A stretch of 64,000 nt of DNA from Rhizophlyctis rosea (lineage: Eukaryota; Chytridiomycota; Chytridiomycetes; Rhizophlyctidales; Rhizophlyctidaceae): contig JADGJC010000183.1 of NCBI GenBank assembly GCA_027596075.1, positions 6,587-70,586 of the forward strand, written 5' to 3'. Position 1 is the first letter of the stretch; every line of letters starts with the position of its first letter. Positions 44,210-54,523 of the stretch are shown here, one piece after another. A program made the position numbers and the translations under genes. The notes under the pieces are model-generated. The model was not told the DNA's origin. It saw nothing but the letters and a program-made list of their open reading frames with translations, and searched no databases.

Positions 44210-45594
44210 ATGTCTCCGCCGGAAGTACAGATGACCGATACCGCTTGGGGTAAGCAACTCACGTCACCAGTATCCAAAAATAGCACCACTAACAATGCAC
44301 TGCAACCCCAGCGCTCCAAAGCCGCATCGCTTCTCGCGAGCGTGCCATCCAACATATGGGCCTTCTAGCAGCGACCAGCTTTCCACCTTCAATACCCCAC
44401 CCACCACTTCTAGGAGGCGCCGACCGCTCCTCCCCAGGCCTCCACATAGCAACCGCCATCAACAGCATAACAGCACCAACCCTCGGAACCCTCCGCGCAA
44501 AAGCCGTAGACCACTTCAACAACTCCCCCATAACAACCCTTCAAATCCTCCTCGGCAGCTCCCTCCACATAGGCAATTTTCTAGGGCTAACCCCCTACCG
44601 CTCCCTCCTCTTCCACCCGCGTCTCGCCCTCCCACCCCACAACCAATTCTACCGCCCCTTAACCTCCCTCCTCGTCCTCGGTCCCTCAATAATAGCCGTC
44701 GGCCAATCCGCCGTAGCACTAACATACTGGCAATCCCCCCTCGAACGCTACTTCGACGGCGACGGCGACACAATCCGCGACGGCGTCACAATCCATGAAG
44801 GCGCAAACCGTCGTAAACCCTCTGGAGCACGGAAAAATATCTTCGAATGGCTTATAACAGATAACGCTTTCATTCGTGCTCAACTCCTTTCCGCAGCAGT
44901 TATCATCGCGTTGGAATTTGCCCTATACCGTGACCCATCACCTTCGAAACTCCCTCTCTCCATCCCGTTCCCAGGCTCTTCAACCTCAGCAGTTGTCGCC
45001 CCCGCCGCAGCATCACTTCTCATTTACCCCTACTCCCTCTTCCCAACATTGGAGTACTCTATGCGCTGGATATGGGCAATAACAGACCAAGAACGTGAAG
45101 TGGTGCTATTTGGCATCCTCCCCGTTCGACCCGTCTATCTCCCACTCGCGTTGTGCGCCGTAGGGGGGTTCAAAGGCTGGAAGAGCATGCTGAAGGGTCT
45201 CGTTGCTGCACTCGTTGTTGGGAAAGTCATGGACTTGCGGAGAGCGGGTGGAGAGAACGCTGTGGATTGGTTGTGGAAGACGGCGGTTGGGTGGGGTGCT
45301 TGGGGGAGGAGTTTAGTGGACAGTTCTGCGGGTGGGGCCGCGTCGGGTCCTGCGACTTCGAAACCGGCATTTGCGGTTGGGGAGTCGTTTTCGGAATCTA
45401 TTGCGGCGCTTTCGGCCTTCTTGCCTACTAATTATGCATCTGTTTCGTCGTCTTCGTCTTCTTCGTCGGCGAGTCCGACGTTTGGTGGGCCGTATGGAGG
45501 GAAGACCCGTGAGCAAGTCAGTCCTAGTTATAGCCAGACCTCCGCTTATCAGTCATCAGTCGAGAAAGGGAAAAGGTCCCGCGACAGATGCTAG
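44210..45594 (+). CDS. Derlin/Der1-like ER membrane protein
   Basis: Exons 44210-44249 and 44312-45594 (62-nt intron, phase 1) give 440 residues. A rhomboid-like arrangement of hydrophobic segments is seen: LQILLGSSLHIGNFLGL, FYRPLTSLLVLGPSIIAVGQ, NAFIRAQLLSAAVIIALEFA, SLLIYPYSLFPTLEYSM, LFGILPVRPVYLPLALCAVG. The PYRSLLFHP and FYRPLTS elements, and the late F-G-I-x-P-V-R-x-x-Y-L-P block, are like Derlins, which act in ER-associated degradation. The loop around RYFDGDGDTIRDGV is an insertion relative to known Derlins, and no catalytic Ser-His pair of an active rhomboid is evident. A Ser-rich cytosolic tail ends in basic residues. Family assignment is moderate. Confidence 0.65.
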
Positions 45595-45931
45595 CGCCTC
45601 ATCATCATCATCATCATCATCCTACATCCGTGAATTGTAGATCTAGGGTTCCTCCTTGTTGTTATGTTGTAAGTATAGTAGATACCGCCTGTTGATAGTG
45701 TTTCATGAAGAAAAATATGGCCCTTCATGTACTTTTAGTGGGAATAATGATCTTGCCTACGACCTTCTTATGTGGACATCAATCGCCCGGATGGCATTGC
45801 CAAAGGAAAGTTCAAGCAGGGGAAGTAACAACAGAAAAGTACAGAAAGAAACAAACCAAAAAAGAACTAAGTACATACAACAAAAAATTATGTACACGGA
45901 AAGGAACGCACATATTCTCGAAGTCCAGTCC
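45595..45931. other. Intergenic between converging genes
   Basis: A TCA microsatellite (about eight units) at 45598-45622 follows the Derlin-like stop. Otherwise 3' flanks only. Confidence 0.5.
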
Positions 45932-48158
45932 CTACATCAAACAACACCCCCCACCACTCCTCCCCTCCCACCCCTTCCTCCTAACCACAATCCAATGCTC
46001 AACCGGCTTCTCCACCCCCACAAGCTCATCCCTCCCACAACTACACTTCCACCACAACTTCTGCCTCTCACAATCCCACTCAACAAGCCCCTGACTAACC
46101 TCCACCTCCACATCCCCGTGGCTGGGATAATGCACCCGCGGCAAATAAAACTCCGTCAACACTTCCTTCTCCGTACTCCCGCTCCCGACGCACCAACATG
46201 GATGGTCGGCGTCGTGGGAGAATTTGTATGAGAGGGTTTTGGTTGTGGTGGAGAAGGAGAGGGAGATGGGTGTGCCGTTTGTGTGGGTTGGGTAGGGGCG
46301 GCAGAAGGTTGGGAGGCAGCGGGCGCCGTCGTTATGCAGGAAATCGCCGGTTCGGTCGGCGTCGGGTATGACCTTGTCATCTCGAGACCAAAGACTCAAA
46401 TCCTCCCCGTTCCATCCGTCGCCGTGTTGGTGACTATTATCCGATACGTAGTTCCACAACGTAAAACTCAGTAAACTCCGTTCCAGGGAATCTATCAGAG
46501 CATTCATGGCCGCAGTTTGTAATTTATACTCTGGCGCAGGACTCGCAGGCATATCGAACGGGATCCCTGTCTCGCCCAACAATGTCGGATGTAATCCCAA
46601 CACCCGTTCACCTTCTTCCCTTAAAAGTCCGAACGAACTCGCATGAGCGTCCACGACTCCGCCCTTGCCAAACTTGACCGCCCCAACAAGGGAAGAGTAT
46701 TTTCCCATCTTCCAGCCGGTGTAATCTACCGCGAACCAGGACTGGAAATGCTTGCGGATGAGTGTGAGGCCGTCGTACCAGTGTGGAGCGTAGACTATCC
46801 GGTCGCCGATGTCGGTGATGGAGGAGGTGGGGTGTTCGCTTACGGTTGGTTCGACGAAGATGATGGCGGTGGGGTGAGCGGAACGGAGGGATGTTGTGAA
46901 GGATTGTATGAAGGGTATCCAGCAGTCTTTTGTAAAGTCTATAGCTGTGGAAGTAGAAGGGTGGGAGAAGAAGTAGTCCTTTTTGAGCAGCTTGTTATTG
47001 GCGGGGTCCCATACCCCATGACTGGCCCATATACATTGCGTATCGCCTAACCAGGCTCGGTGGCCGGCGGGATCGACGACTTCAACGCCGACGCGGGTGG
47101 GTCCCATTGATCCGAATTTGTAGTTTTCGACTGTACAGGGTGTGCCGTTGCCGAGGAGGAGGCATTGGAATGGGGTGAGTGTCAGGCTTTGCTTTAGTTC
47201 CTGACGGGGATCTAATTGAGACAGATCTTTCAATCCTATCCAGCCCGCTGATGGCTCATTCATTGTGTCGTATCCCAAGACTGTGGAATCTGCTAGACCG
47301 GGAGTTGCGACAATCTTTCGTGCGAGATGGGCGAAGGCGTTTATGTAGTGTGATTGGAGGTATGTTTGGATACCTATGTCGCCGACTTTGAGGTTTGGCG
47401 CAAAGATGTCGCCGGCGAAGAAGAGGGTGAACATTGTTGCGCAGGCTAGTTTGTGGTAGTTTGTTGGCCAGATCATTGGTGGGTAGAGGGAAGGTGAGGG
47501 GCATGTGTTGTGCACTATTGCGGCATTGGTGGTATGGAGGGTGCGTTTATTTAATCCTGCTGCAGAAAGAGTCCATCCTGGTGCGCCGGATCCGCCTGTG
47601 AAGCGCGACCACTACCAAAAATAGATCAATGAATTTGGTGCTTGGAGACATTGGAGAATACGCGAAGGGATTACATACCGCGTCTTGATGTGGATCTACA
47701 AATACGTGAAGACCATGCTCCTTCGCTTTCAGCAGAATCTTTATGAGATACTCTATGAATTCTTCATCGTACTTTCCCCTGCAAGTGCATCAGAAGCATA
47801 TAAGTTTGAAATTGACGCAGAAGAAGTTCACCTCTGATACTCACGGCCCCTCGTGCTCCAACGCCTCCCACGTAACGTTCAGCCGCACGCAGTTGAAACC
47901 CCAATGCGCCAACCGACCAAAGTGCTCGTCCGCCTCCTCTAGTGGAAAGGGTCGTCCCACAAAACTAACACCAGTGTCATGGTCATCGTCTAGGAACCCT
48001 TCTTTGACGTGCGTGGGCGTGAACGGTTTGAAAGGAAGTTTAGCGGAACCGGAAACGTTTACTCCTCGGAGTAGTATTGTGCGGCCGGCGGAGTCGCGGA
48101 AATAGCGTGAGGTCGTGTCGAGGGTGTCTGGCGTTGGAAGGCGTGCCATTGGAGGCAT
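45932..48158 (-). CDS. GH5 endoglycoceramidase-related glucosidase (EGCrP/sterylglucosidase type)
   Basis: Exons 47845-48158, 47679-47778 and 45932-47611 (phases 2 and 0) give 697 residues. Family marks: ILLRGVNVSGSAKLPFKP, GFNCVRLNVTWEALEHEGP, HVFVDPHQDAWSRFTGGSGA, GYDTMNEPSAGWIGL with the acid/base Glu near residue 257, CIWASHGVWD, RIVYAPHWYDGLTL and LLGETGIPFDM with the nucleophile Glu near residue 485. This is the fungal GH5 group of intracellular glucocerebrosidase/ergosteryl-beta-glucosidase enzymes, which remove glucose from glycolipids. No signal peptide. The C-terminus WEGRSGGGCCLM ends in a CaaX-like box, suggesting prenylation and membrane attachment; that is inference. Which lipid it cleaves is not decidable. 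Confidence 0.9.
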
Positions 48159-48779
48159 CTTGGTAAAGCGCAGAAAACAGCTTGAGGACTTTTAGTTGTT
48201 AAACTGTCGTGGGAAAAGTGGAATGGTGGGTGGGCAAGGCAAAGGGATGGAATTCGAAGGCAGCACACATGGGCGTGTGGCGCATGAAAGTTTAATGACG
48301 CGTGATATGGACCCACGGGTGCTGCCCCAGAAGGATCGCGTTCCAACCAAGATGTGTAATATTTTGCACTGATGGAATGTTACGAAAATTTACCCTGCCT
48401 CCCGAATGCTTGGCATGCTCTACTTCATTGTGCACCAGAATCAACTACTAACCGTGCATCCTCACACCCAGTCGTTGTCATTGTCCTTATCTTGCGTAAA
48501 CTTCCACCACGGTCATTCATCCTCGGGTCTCGAATTGACTTTCATGATGTTTCGCTCCATCGATATGATGATCAGCCAGCTCTCAATATTTGCCCGCATT
48601 GTTCGCAGTCAGTCGGCAGAGGGCCTCATTATGTCGAGATCCAACTGGCTAGAGTGCAGTCAGTGACGGTCAGCCAGCGCCGCGGATCCGACAGTAATTA
48701 GTAATTTAGTCCCCATTGCGTGGGACATGACTTTGGTTTTGCCACTTTTCTGTGTATTAACCTCCATCTCTATTTGCAG
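48159..48779. other. Intergenic, possible missing 5' exons of the acyltransferase gene
   Basis: Divergent promoter space. ORFs on the plus strand (48372-48701) do not resemble the N-terminal half of acyltransferase 3 proteins. Confidence 0.35.
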
Positions 48780-50368
48780 CTAACGGGTTTCATTACACCG
48801 CCGACAATGTTGAAATTGTCTTCTGCTATGTGGGCTATCGCTCCGATTTACGCCGGTACGTTCTTTTCTTTCCCGGCCGTTATAGTCGGCAATACAAACT
48901 CCGTCCTCTACATATCATCCACTTCTTGTTGATTGACTGCTAACGCTATTTACCATAGGCTCCAACGTCGTCCTCTTTGCGGCCGCTGTAGCAGCTGGAG
49001 TCCCACAACGAAGATGGCTCGTATATTTGGTGCTCACACTCGCTTTCTGGTGGTACGTTCTTTCAACTTTGCCCCTCACCCATCCACCAGCGGGGCTCTT
49101 AATTGTAGTTTACTCCAGGATTGAATCCTATAACTGTCTCTTCCTCATCGGTCTTTGGATGAGTGATTTGGCCGTCTCGGGGACGTGGACGTCTATCAAA
49201 AATGGAAACAAGGCCAACCGTATGGTTCTTGTGAGTGTATATGTCTTCTTTTCTTATGGGCGTTCAGATGGGTGGTGTTTGTTTGTCTGACTATTTTCGT
49301 TTGCCATTAGTGCTTCATGTGTTTAATTGTTTTCGCTTTTGGCCAATGGATTCCGGGATCTATTCTTTGGGTCAACGAAACTATCGGTGGCAAATTTACG
49401 GTGCCACACAAGGACTTCTTGATGCCTACGTCCACGCGATTGGAAGTTGATGTAAGTGTTATCATTGTTTTCCCCCTTCTGAAGGACAGTCTTGGAAGTA
49501 TGGAGACTCCGTCCATCATCCTGAATTTTGAAGGCTTCCGATGATTCTCAGAAACTCATGTTGGGCGATGTACTCGGTGCGCTGGCTGTTTGCGTATGGG
49601 TTGAAGTTGGGAAGATTCCAGAGTTTTTGTTCTCGTCTGGACCCATTCAATGGCTCGGAAAGGTAATGTTATAAGACACAATTATAACTTGTACCCTGCA
49701 AAAAAGTCGAACTGATCAACCATGCCGACACCGCAGATTTCTATGGGTATTTACTGTTTCCACGAGCTTGTGCTTTCTAGCATTATGAGCAGATCCATTT
49801 GGGCCATATACTTGAAGGGGTTGACCGATTATCGGTCACTAGTCTGGATGTAAGTTTCTGTACCCAGTCTGTTTTGATGGGTGCGAAATTTGCATCCCTT
49901 CCGGTATCACTGGAATCTACCATTGTCCACGGTCATGCCTCTGATATTCTCTGTCCTTTCCCTCTCCGAAATCACATTCCTATCATTCCAGATCCCTGGC
50001 AATCACAGTCAGCGCAACTCTCCTCATCGCATGGATGTTCCACCACCTCGTCGAAACACCCTTGAACAAGTTCTCAACGGTAAGTCGGAAATACCATCGC
50101 ATTTCCCAATCAATAAAGGGAATAACATCTTCATATCTCTTTTCAGTGGCTCTGGATGGCCTTCTTCGTCAACGAATGGTCATTCGTCAAACTGGACGAG
50201 GCAATGTTCGCTCTCGCACGATCCGCCGTGACGGACTTGCCCCTATGGTTCCTAGACATGTTCACCCTCGGTCTATTTGGCTGGTATATGCAAAGACAAC
50301 GAGTGAAGCATCAGGAGATCGTTGTTATTCGCAAGGCGGAGTTGGCGGATAAGAAGTTTGCGCTTTGA
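48780..50368 (+). CDS. Acyltransferase-3-type membrane protein, N-terminal half not found
   Basis: Nine exons in phase: 48780-48855, 48959-49052, 49119-49230, 49311-49451, 49534-49662, 49737-49849, 49992-50079, 50147-50368, with the first perhaps extending 5'. Eight segments are certain. Multi-spanning protein: SNVVLFAAAVAAGV, WLVYLVLTLAFWW, YNCLFLIGLWMSDLAV, FMCLIVFAFGQWIPGSILW, GDVLGALAVCVWVEVGKIP, then IQWLGKISMGIYCFHELVLS and LAITVSATLLIAWMFHHLVE with TPLNKF. The last two blocks are the C-terminal signature of the acyltransferase 3 (OafA/NDG-4) family, which transfers acyl groups to sugars or lipids across a membrane. The usual N-terminal LDGLRGIA-type motif with catalytic His is not visible upstream, and the first ATG in frame is at 48807, so the gene is 5' incomplete, mis-modelled or truncated. 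Confidence 0.65.
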
Positions 50369-51130
50369 AATTTTTGGTGACGTTCTATGTGTGGATGTAA
50401 TTCTGACTATTAGATTGGTGTCGATCTCTATTCAAGATTTATAGTTTATTTGTATTTATTCAACACTTTATATTTCTATTTCTATTTCTACTATACTACT
50501 AGTGATAATACAATTACCTCTATGCTGGCAGTCTATTTCCACCTGATCTTCCATCTCGGCTGAGAGAAGGACGTTAGGTTCTTTCAAGGAACCCGCCGCA
50601 ATCGACAGACGATCACTCGAACAGAAGGCGCAGAAAAGTAAGAAACATGAATAAGACAAGAGAAGACTGATAATTCAGACAGGAAAGCTTTCGTTCTTGC
50701 TCAGTTTGCTCAATCCACCGAACAGTAGTCGTCACCCGAAATCCCAACCAACGTGCGGCTGTGTTGACTGGTAGCGCCCGTCAAATCAAACAATGGGGAT
50801 TGTCCTCTTTTGATAGCACTTCATCTCAGCTGATGATACTTGTGGCAAGACCGTGTGAATATGAAATATAGCAAGGAGATAGGCTGTGGGCCGAATTGCT
50901 CAATCTCTCAAATCTCCTTTGCAGAAAGGCCTCTGTCTAAAGTGGTTGTCGGCATGCTGACGGCTACCCAAGGGTCTTCGTCTGATTATGTCATACAGAG
51001 AACACTGCCGGAAAAAGGTAAATTACTAGTAATCAAGTAGTTTGTGCAGCTGCCTCTGAAGGGTGGATGCAACGCAAATGCACCTTACTGGTATGTCAAC
51101 TTTACGCTTCCTCTCAATACAAAACTCGCA
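50369..51130. other. Intergenic
   Basis: A TATTTCTATTTCTATTTCTA run lies near 50470-50490. The ORF 50840-51040 has no coding look. The frame of the next gene is open back to about 51044 without an ATG before 51131. Confidence 0.4.
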
Positions 51131-53359
51131 ATGTGCTCTACCGTCTTCAACACAATGCTGCGGTTAACCTCCGGTGCCGCTCAACCGGGTCCACCTAGCA
51201 GCGTCCACCTTCGATTCCACAAAAATATTTCTCACTTTTACACCACAACTCTACGACATACTACCTCTGTCCGCAGTTTCTCAGACCTTCATTGCCCAGA
51301 CAGAGACGCTGAGAACGGACTGGAAAGCCCTGAGATCGGCATCCAGGATGCCAACCTATTTCCTCCCTTTCCCTGTGGTCTCGATCAACGCTCAAACGAA
51401 GCCAAGCGGTGGACGCGGGGTGAGGAAATATATCTCAAGGCTGCCGTCCGAAGCCAGCTGAAACATCGAGGGAGACGATTTTGGGGTGACATAGCGCACA
51501 AGATGGGAAGCTCTACGCAAAGTGTGCAGCAGAAATCTCAGAAACTGAACGGCTCCACCGCCAGCCGTTTTACTAAACCATGGACAATGGATGATGACGC
51601 TGTATTGTTGAAATTGGGGAAGGATATCAAGGAGGGTGCCTCAGCTACGGAGTGGGAATATTTGAGCAACCATCTTGGGAGGTCTGTCGCAGCAATGAAA
51701 GCACGATACTGGAGACTGACGGTGGCCACCACACGCCCCTCTGCTTCACAAATTGCACAAAACCAATTCAAGTGGTGGTCCGCTCAGGAAGACAATGCTT
51801 TGGTGGCGGCGATACTTGATGGGCGCAAGTCTCAAGGCCGGGATGATTTCGGGACACTCGGCAGACAATTTGGGCGATCTAGTAAAGCTCTTCGACATAG
51901 GTGGAGGGAACTTCATAAATCTGGAATGGTGGGTGATATGCCCATCAAAAGGATAGGTTGGACAGAAGAAGATAGCAGGGTTCGGCAGGCGGTCATCGAG
52001 GGGAGGACGAAGGGACGGTACAATGATTGGAGGAAACTGGGGCAAGAACTGGGACGGACGGTGTCGGCAGTGAAGAGGCGTTGGATCCACTTGCGTCAAA
52101 GAAGTCTTGCTAAAGGGGAGTCTTTGCCGGGGGCTGTTGGAACTTGGACGAAGGCAGAGGATGCATCCATTTTGCAGAATGTCCGATACAATGAACGGTC
52201 ACGGCGGATTGTCAACATGGACCATCTGGTCAATCTGGTTGGACGTACTGCATCTGCGATTCAGAGAAGGTTGCGCATACTTCGAGGACAAGAGGGGAAG
52301 AAAAGTCCTAGTTTGGCCTGGACAAAAGACGAGGATGAGCACCTATTACAAAGGATTCAATCTGGCACAAAGGAGGTTGGGATAGCTGAGATGAACGGGT
52401 TAGCTGAGCATTTGGGACGTTCTGCCAGGGCAGTTCAGCAAAGGTTGTACAAACTTCGAAAGCAAGCAGGCTCGGAATTCCGGCGTAGGAGGTGGACAGA
52501 TGAAGACGATGAACGTTTGATACGGAGTGTGGAATGTGGTCCGAGGAGGGGCCAAGTTGTTAATATGGGGGAACTGGTTGAGCTGACGGGACGCACTGTG
52601 TTCGGAATCCAACGACGGTTGATACACCTGGGGCGGAAGGAGGGGACTGAGAATGTTATTGGGGAAAGAGTCTGGAGGAAGAGAGATGATCAATACCTGC
52701 TGCAAAATGATGAGTACAGTTCATTCGGGGGTCACATTGTCGATATAGAAGCTTTGGTAAAGCAGATGGGACGTTCTGCAACTGCGATCCATACTAGGTT
52801 GCCCACACTTCGAAAGCAGAACAAGATGGAAAATCCTGGCCGGGGGTGGAGAAATGATGAGGATGAGTGGCTTATGCGTAGTGCTGATCACGACAGACAC
52901 ACCGGTCGGATTGTCAATATCGAGGACCTAGTACAACACCAGGGTCGTTCCATAGCAGCAATCAAGCGCAGGTTACTCAAACTTCGAGAACAGAAGGGGT
53001 TGAAGATATGCCGCAGCCCATGGAAGACATATGAAGATAATGTGCTTCGCAGTGCTATGGTGGAAAGAGGGACCCTGACGAAATCGGCAATCTACGAAAG
53101 CGTGGCCCAAAAATTACACCGTTCGCCCGGCAGTGTTGAGCACAGATATCGTCGCCTAACGCCAGAACATCGGGGACGAGAATGGTCGGAAGCAGAGATC
53201 CGCCTCCTGCAGTTGCTCAGTGATACCGCAAGAGAGCTCGACAGAGAACTGCTTCCCCTCCCCATTGCGGCAAAGTTGGGTCGGACGGAGATGGATGTGA
53301 AATTGAAAGCATCCAGCATGAGTATCAGTTTGTCCAAGGATAGATCATACATACAGTGA
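51131..53359 (+). CDS. Array of 11 Myb/SANT-like repeats behind a presequence-like N-terminus
   Basis: One exon, 742 residues from ATG 51131 (ATG 51155 is an alternative). From about residue 93 to 735 the protein is a tandem array of 11 Myb/SANT-like units of 50-65 residues. Each starts with W-[TSRK]-x-x-[DE]-[DE] (WTRGEE, WTMDDD, WSAQED, WTEEDS, WTKAED, WTKDED, WTDEDD, WRKRDD, WRNDED, WKTYED, WSEAEI) and ends with a recognition-helix signature G-R-[ST]-x-x-[AS]-[IV]-x-x-R. Units 5, 7, 8 and 9 share an insertion I-V-[ND]-[MI]-x-x-L. The first 90 residues are rich in Arg, Ser, Thr and His and poor in acids at the start (MLRLTSGAAQ, HLRFHKNISHFYTTTLRHTT, SVRSFSD), like a mitochondrial presequence. 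Ordinary Myb proteins have one to four repeats. The likely role is binding DNA, possibly organellar. Confidence 0.85.
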   Translation: MCSTVFNTMLRLTSGAAQPGPPSSVHLRFHKNISHFYTTTLRHTTSVRSFSDLHCPDRDAENGLESPEIGIQDANLFPPFPCGLDQRSNEAKRWTRGEEIYLKAAVRSQLKHRGRRFWGDIAHKMGSSTQSVQQKSQKLNGSTASRFTKPWTMDDDAVLLKLGKDIKEGASATEWEYLSNHLGRSVAAMKARYWRLTVATTRPSASQIAQNQFKWWSAQEDNALVAAILDGRKSQGRDDFGTLGRQFGRSSKALRHRWRELHKSGMVGDMPIKRIGWTEEDSRVRQAVIEGRTKGRYNDWRKLGQELGRTVSAVKRRWIHLRQRSLAKGESLPGAVGTWTKAEDASILQNVRYNERSRRIVNMDHLVNLVGRTASAIQRRLRILRGQEGKKSPSLAWTKDEDEHLLQRIQSGTKEVGIAEMNGLAEHLGRSARAVQQRLYKLRKQAGSEFRRRRWTDEDDERLIRSVECGPRRGQVVNMGELVELTGRTVFGIQRRLIHLGRKEGTENVIGERVWRKRDDQYLLQNDEYSSFGGHIVDIEALVKQMGRSATAIHTRLPTLRKQNKMENPGRGWRNDEDEWLMRSADHDRHTGRIVNIEDLVQHQGRSIAAIKRRLLKLREQKGLKICRSPWKTYEDNVLRSAMVERGTLTKSAIYESVAQKLHRSPGSVEHRYRRLTPEHRGREWSEAEIRLLQLLSDTARELDRELLPLPIAAKLGRTEMDVKLKASSMSISLSKDRSYIQ

Positions 53360-54523
53360 CAGGGATGGTTGGCGGCAAAAGAACCTTGCTGGTCAGGTAG
53401 GTCTAGATCTTAGTATGAGATGTCAAAAGAGATGAAAGGTGCTCAAATTACCTTTTTAGAGTTCAACATGTCGACATTTCCCCGAAGACAGTCAGGTAAT
53501 TGCAGCGTGGCTCGGGGAGGAAGGGGCCCGTTGCGGGTGTCGGGGATAGAAGGGAGAGTCGCCATCCTTGGAAGTGAGAGAATGAGCGGGGAAGGGCCGA
53601 AAGGGGACAGAGTATTGGTCGGAACCTGAGGGATCGAGAGGGAGGGGTGGGCATACAATGGTGACTGGCTGCTGAAACGATGGCACAAGACATTTACGGA
53701 AAAGACGTGGGAACAAGTGTTGGAGTATGATCATAAGATACTGTGTCGCATTTATGAAGATGCTGTTCAGATTGCTGGCATGCATTGATGCTCTGAGAAA
53801 GTGTAGAGTGCGTAGCAAACTTCGACTAGAGTTTGTAAGTTGCGCTTCTGTGAAGTGTTAGCCCGTCAAATGGACCCAATTGCTTCCTTTTTGGGAAGTT
53901 CGTTCAATGTGGTCGAAATCCGTCAATGGGATATAGCAGAGCCACATCATCAACTGAGCGCTAATGTCTCCTACTTCTCAATCATTGATTGAGATGGAGA
54001 GTCCAAACCTTCTGCAAAGACAGATGGGAGCAATGCCAACCGAAACACTCGAGCAATTTGCCAATATTCGGCCGTAGGATAGCGCAATAATATGAAGACT
54101 CTGGGAATCAGTTTGAACCTCAGGCTAAAGGCGCTTTCCCCCTTCACTCTCGCACAACTGATCAGTCCTTCCAGTAGCTGTGACCCTAGCCACTGCTCCT
54201 CCTTCCTCTTCATTATCGATTGGAAAACATCTTACCGGACAAAGGGGACCCCGCGTTCTTGAGCAAGTCTCAATGCGCGTCAAGAAAAGGCAGCCAACAA
54301 GTTCCTCCAGCCCCATTGATTTGCCAGGATAATAGGTGGTTCGCGGACGGTCATTATGGCAGCATAGGTGATAGACATTTATTACAGCTATTTTACAGCA
54401 ATGCACGCTATGACTATTTGACGACCGAGCCAATAGTCCCTCTACCTATTGACCTCCACAGACGACTGCGCAATACAGCATTTAGCAACGTCTGCTCCCA
54501 CAAAGCCATTAAGGAAGTTTGAA
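53360..54523. other. Intergenic, with decayed downstream exon of the next gene
   Basis: No intact gene. Near 54440-54475 the minus strand has TTGCGCAGTCGTCTGTGG, similar to TGTGCGGTCGTTTGTGG near 56300-56320 downstream of the paralogue, so a homologous 3' segment once followed both genes. Confidence 0.4.
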
